Below are positions 62,101 to 64,000 of a stretch of 64,000 nucleotides of DNA, piece by piece; within the stretch, counting starts at the first letter, position 1, and every line of letters begins with the position of its first letter. This DNA comes from Limnomonas spitsbergensis (Eukaryota; Chlorophyta; Chlorophyceae; Chlamydomonadales): positions 1,240,001 to 1,304,000 of the forward strand of contig JAYJMM010000116.1 of assembly GCA_037349105.1 (NCBI GenBank). Direction: 5' to 3'. Made by a program: the position numbers and the translations under genes. Below the pieces are notes generated by a model that saw nothing but the letters and a program-made list of their open reading frames with translations, was not told the DNA's origin and did not search any database.

Positions 62101-63961
62101 CATACGGTATAGGGATGTGCAAGGGGCAGGTGGTTGCAAATAACGACCAGGGCCAACACAGAAGGCCACAACAGGTGGCGGGACAAGGCTAGGGATGCTG
62201 AAGCAAGGATGGTGGGCAAAGAAATCACATGCACAGCACAGCACAGCACAGCACAGCACAGCACAGCACAGCACAGCACAGCACAGCACAGCACAGCACA
62301 GCACAGCACAGCACAGCACAGCACAGCACAGCACAGCACAGCACAGCACAGCACAGCACAGCACAGCACAGCACAGCACAGCACAGCACAGCACAGCACA
62401 GCACAGCACAGCACAGCACAGCACAGCACAGCACAGCACAGCACAGCACAGCACAGCACAGCACAGCACAGCACAGCACAGCACAGCACAGCACAGCACA
62501 GCACAGCACAGCACTGGGTGGATGTGTCGATGCTGTTATGAAACAGCACATTACAGTGCAGTACGACACAGTACAGTACAGTACATCACATGAAGACTCA
62601 GTGCAGTGGAGCACAGGAGGACACGGCGCAGTTCAGTACAACACCGCCCACCACAGTAGAATACGGTAGAACACAATGCAGCACAGTACTGTACAGCACA
62701 GTGTAGCACAGTACAACACTGTACGTTGCAGTGCAGTACAGCACAGTGGATCACAGTACAGCACTGTGCAGCACAGTAGAGCACAGTATAACACAGTACA
62801 ACATAGTGCAGCACGGCAGAGAACAGCACAGTGCAACACAGTACACCACAGTACAGAACAGCACAGCACAACACAACACAGGACAGGACAGTGCAGTACA
62901 GTACAGCAGCATAGTTAAGCACACTACCGCAAAGAACAGCACAGTACAGCACTAGCATTCCCAGCACAGGACAACACAGTACAGCACTGCACTACACTGT
63001 CATGACCAGCACAGTACAGCACTGCACTACACTGTTATGACCAGCACAGTACAGCACTGCACTACACTGTCATGACCAGCACAGTACAGCACTGCACTTT
63101 CTCTGTACCTCCGCTTCCCACCGCCGTGTCCTTTCGAAAAAGGGTTTGGGTGGATGTGATGATGCTGTCATAAAGCAGCTCAGCACAGCGCATCACAGCA
63201 CAGTACAGCAACGTACAGCACAGTACAGCGCATCACAGTATAGTACAGCAACGTAAATCACATCACAATACATTACATCAAGGTGCAGCACAATACAGCG
63301 AGTCACAGCACAGCACAGCATATTACAGCGTATCACAGTACAGTAGAGCGAAGTACAGCACAATACAGCGCATCACAGCACAGCACAGCCCTACCCTACA
63401 TAGCCCAGCATGGCACAGCAAAACACCGCAAAGCTTGGTGCAGCACTCCCGTCATGCACATCTGGGCACATGACAGCACATCGCATCACAGCACTGCGCA
63501 GCACAGTGATCGTTTTCACCAACGCATCTAGGTACACATCACTGCATGCGGGGCCTCACCAGCTCCGTGACCATCATGATCACCGCCACCAGCAGCGTGC
63601 TCTTGCCGCTCCCAAACGGGCCGTGGACCAGGCACACCGGCGGCTGGCTGGTCACCGGGGCGGCCGCCTCGGGTCCACATCCCGCAACGCCCTTCTCCTC
63701 CTCCTTGAGCGGGCCAGGTGGTCTCATCCATGAGGCAACGTGCTGCAGCACTTGCGCCTGGGCGGTGTTGAGGCTAAAGCGGCTGACGTAGGCCCGCACC
63801 GTCGCGCTGACGGCTTCAGCGACCCCGTCGGCCGCCGCCGCCGCCGCATCGGAGGGGTCGCCCCGCTCGACGTCCTGCGCCTCGTCAAGCAAGGGTTTAG
63901 GGTTCCCAGCTGCCGGTCCAGCGAGGAGCGCCGCGGGGGCCGCCCCCGGTTTACGGCTCAA
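49050..63961 (-). CDS. ZGRF1: ZGRF1-type SF1B (Upf1-like) DNA helicase, 3' part of gene
   Basis: Exons on the complement: 63961(window edge)-63560, 62076-61978, 61689-61514, 60950-60805, 59158-59101, 58211-57945, 56951-56768, 55183-55101, 54460-54223, 51588-51485, 49818-49050; 841 aa in phase, then stop. Motifs in order: I GPFGSGKST, Ia AAHTNVAVDRVL, a RIGSLKRIAKPIL block typical of ZGRF1, II VLDEASQ, III GDPCQLPP, IV QHQYRCHP, V ATIDSFQGAEKEIIIL, VI RLNVALTRARRHLIVIG. ZGRF1 proteins unwind branched DNA in recombination and crosslink repair in the nucleus. Here Ser follows DEA in motif II where animal proteins have Cys. The tail after motif VI is species-specific: a poly-Gln block (minus strand of about 49590-49410), then a strongly acidic end. 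The helicase is also interrupted by Ser- and Gln-rich insertions (54440-54240). The zinc-finger part would lie beyond 63961. The first exon may start nearer 63868, because CCCTAAA-type intronic sequence sits at about 63893-63902. Confidence 0.84.
49841..50031. mobile_element. Introner/MITE-like element, near complete
   Basis: Ends CAGTGTTTCTTTTCTCG and CGGAAAAAGAAGCACTG; flanked by CTGGTCCT (49833-49840) and GTGGTCTT (50032-50039), 6 of 8 identical, as expected of an aged 8-bp target duplication. It lies 15 nt upstream of the last ZGRF1-like acceptor region. Confidence 0.83.
50040..50590. mobile_element. Cluster of introner/MITE-like fragments plus exon-edge copy
   Basis: Partial elements at 50050-50165, 50195-50262 and 50484-50560 (GACCGGCCTACGGGC-type cores). 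Between them 50262-50330 repeats CCCATGACAATGAGGTGC, the head of the 49818 exon on the complement, with its acceptor context altered. Confidence 0.75.
50975..51400. repeat. 48-49-bp minisatellite, about 7 units
   Basis: Unit CAACAGACAATCATCGCCAA with CCCCCAGAGCTGTGCGC; lies on the donor side of the 51588-51485 exon. Confidence 0.95.
51595..53395. repeat. (AGGC)n array punctuated by a 30-bp spacer
   Basis: Runs of GGCA separated about 17 times by ATCTCAGCACTGTCCAGGCT CCTTC-type spacers, abutting the 3' splice site of the 51588 exon on the complement. Long Ala/Cys/Leu/Pro and Gln/Ala/Gly/Arg frames are artefacts. Confidence 0.95.
53600..54200. repeat. About 145-bp repeat, three copies, one split by a mobile element
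   Basis: CAGTCCAGGACCCCTCCCAT recurs at 54030 and 54168 and, diverged, near 53691; CATCATCGACATGGC is at 53949 and 54089. The element at 53745-53940 separates the first copy. Confidence 0.85.
53745..53940. mobile_element. Introner/MITE-like element
   Basis: GTTTCTTTTTTCAGCTACGA at one end and TAGCTGAGTCACGAAAACAAAAC at the other, GGGCCACCACGCGGCC inside. Confidence 0.78.
54470..54665. repeat. About 20-30-bp repeat on the acceptor side
   Basis: GGTCCATTAAA/ATCAAA alternating with G-runs directly before the acceptor of the 54460 exon on the complement. Confidence 0.85.
54960..55100 (-). repeat. 24-bp repeat starting at the 55101 donor
   Basis: About six units of TCTCTCAGATCTAGTCATGG; the first unit overlaps the donor GTGAGAGATGG read on the complement. 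Confidence 0.88.
55726..56320. repeat. 81-bp minisatellite, about 7 units
   Basis: GTCTGGCAGCAACAAGGCAA repeats every 81 bp; open in several frames because 81 is a multiple of three. Confidence 0.95.
56372..56700 (-). repeat. Three copies of the 56951-56768 exon tail
   Basis: AGCTGCTGCAGCTGTGCGTC (about 56510), AACTGCTGCAGCTGTGCGCC (about 56643) and GTACCTGCTGCAGCTGTGCA (about 56384) copy AGCTGCTGCGGCTGTTCGTC at 56781; spacing about 130 bp. Confidence 0.87.
57560..57950 (-). repeat. About 25-bp minisatellite built on the 57945 donor
   Basis: Units of CACCTGTACTGCTATGGCCT, about 14 copies. Read on the complement each carries CAGTACAGGTG, the exact exon end and GTG donor of the 58211-57945 exon. 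Confidence 0.88.
59190..59372 (-). repeat. Three copies of the motif-II exon head
   Basis: CCACCAGCTGGCTAGC (59281) and CCAGCTGACTGGCCTCTG (59213, 59346) match CCACCAGCTGGCTAGCCTCT at the head of the 59158-59101 exon, each with GCTCAG/GGTTAAG flanks. Confidence 0.88.
59425..59545. mobile_element. Introner/MITE-like fragment
   Basis: TTCTTTCGTGCGCACCAGAC then CACCTTTGGCCGGCGGCAGG; intronic. Confidence 0.7.
59584..59725. repeat. Interstitial telomere-like CCCTAAA repeats
   Basis: Four CCCTAAACCCTAAAT-type blocks alternating with TTAGAGATCGCCAGGGCA. Confidence 0.9.
59965..60108. repeat. 35-bp minisatellite, 4 units
   Basis: CTCCGCGTTGCCCCTGCATC followed by GCAAGCTTGC, intronic. Confidence 0.93.
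60662..60804 (-). repeat. Two copies of the FTLLVLD exon end and donor
   Basis: CACCATCGAGCACCAGCAGC at 60669 and 60736 copy CACCATCGAGTACCAGCAGC at 60803, which spans exon end and donor; period about 67 bp. Confidence 0.93.
60985..61052 (-). repeat. Copy of the 60950 exon head with its acceptor
   Basis: GCGCCCTTCAGGGCCACCAC matches GCACCCTTCAGGGCGGCCTC at 60920; both continue into ATCTCYG.CCTGCACCC.ACACAG. Confidence 0.9.
61283..61476. mobile_element. Introner/MITE-like element
   Basis: Starts TTGTTTATTTTCTCTTTCCA and ends GCCACAACAAAATAAGAAACAC; AGCTATGGTACCACC and GTAGCTGAACAGTAGCTGAG subterminal. Intronic, about 37 nt from the 61514 donor. Confidence 0.8.
62230..62515. repeat. (AGCAC)n pentanucleotide microsatellite
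   Basis: About 57 uninterrupted GCACA units, free of stops in all frames of both strands, in the intron between 63560 and 62076. Confidence 0.98.
62540..63500. repeat. Degenerate CAGCACAGTA satellite
   Basis: Diverged continuation of the pentanucleotide, including four 36-bp units (CAGCACTGCACTACACTGTC) at 62975-63095. Confidence 0.9.
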
Positions 63962-64000
63962 CGAGCGCTTTGCAGGCAGGCGGCAGGCCGAGCTCAGCGT

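Noticed and set aside
61884..62669. Frames of Leu-Cys-Ala-Val or His-Ser-Thr-Ala-Gln repeats
   Set aside because: Pentanucleotide microsatellite read through.

Overview
The window is nuclear DNA of a eukaryote with GC-rich exons and very repeat-rich introns. It is most likely a flagellated green alga of prasinophyte type; that is an inference. It rests on a two-repeat MYB factor of algal style, a multi-EF-hand protein of the kind found in ciliated algae, an IRC3-like helicase, many CCCTAAA telomere-like motifs, and short introner-like mobile elements. No prokaryotic operon, rRNA, tRNA or CRISPR array was recognised.

Five protein genes could be assembled exon by exon, with codon phase kept at every junction used. 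(1) Plus strand, 1260-10301: 3' part of an SF2 helicase resembling the IRC3 family; its N-terminal half lies before the window or in unrecognised exons. (2) Minus strand, 18875-15204: an R2R3-type MYB transcription factor, 5 exons, about 811 aa. (3) Minus strand, 31978-20017: a complete DDX20/Gemin3-type DEAD-box RNA helicase, 12 exons, about 1088 aa. (4) Plus strand, 32831-47521: a multi-EF-hand calcium-binding protein, at least 14 exons, 640 aa recovered, N-terminus not found. (5) Minus strand, 63961-49050: the SF1B (Upf1-like) helicase domain of a ZGRF1-type protein, 11 exons in the window, running off the right edge. Genes 1 and 2 converge on a 4.9-kb intergenic tract, genes 2 and 3 are in tandem, genes 3 and 4 diverge from a shared 0.85-kb promoter interval, and genes 4 and 5 converge. 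Genes 3 (snRNP assembly), 5 (genome maintenance) and 1 (probably organellar nucleic acid) are housekeeping helicases; no operon-like cooperation is implied.

The introns hold the most striking signal. At least a dozen contain degenerate tandem copies of the edge of the neighbouring exon together with its splice site, and several large minisatellites (2474-3790, 44598-46700, 57585-57950) appear to be amplifications of such exon-intron junctions. In one case (41628-41924) the copies form in-frame 54-nt cassette-like exons with intact splice sites. In addition, a roughly 190-bp hAT-like or introner-like element is present in about 15-20 copies, mostly inside introns and in both orientations, and a second short repeat family recurs mainly outside exons.

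Remaining non-genic DNA: 1-1259 (repeats and upstream intron), 10302-15203 (repeats, a large foldback), 18876-20016 (little recognisable), 31979-32830 (putative bidirectional promoter) and 47522-49049 (one mobile-element copy, otherwise nothing recognised).
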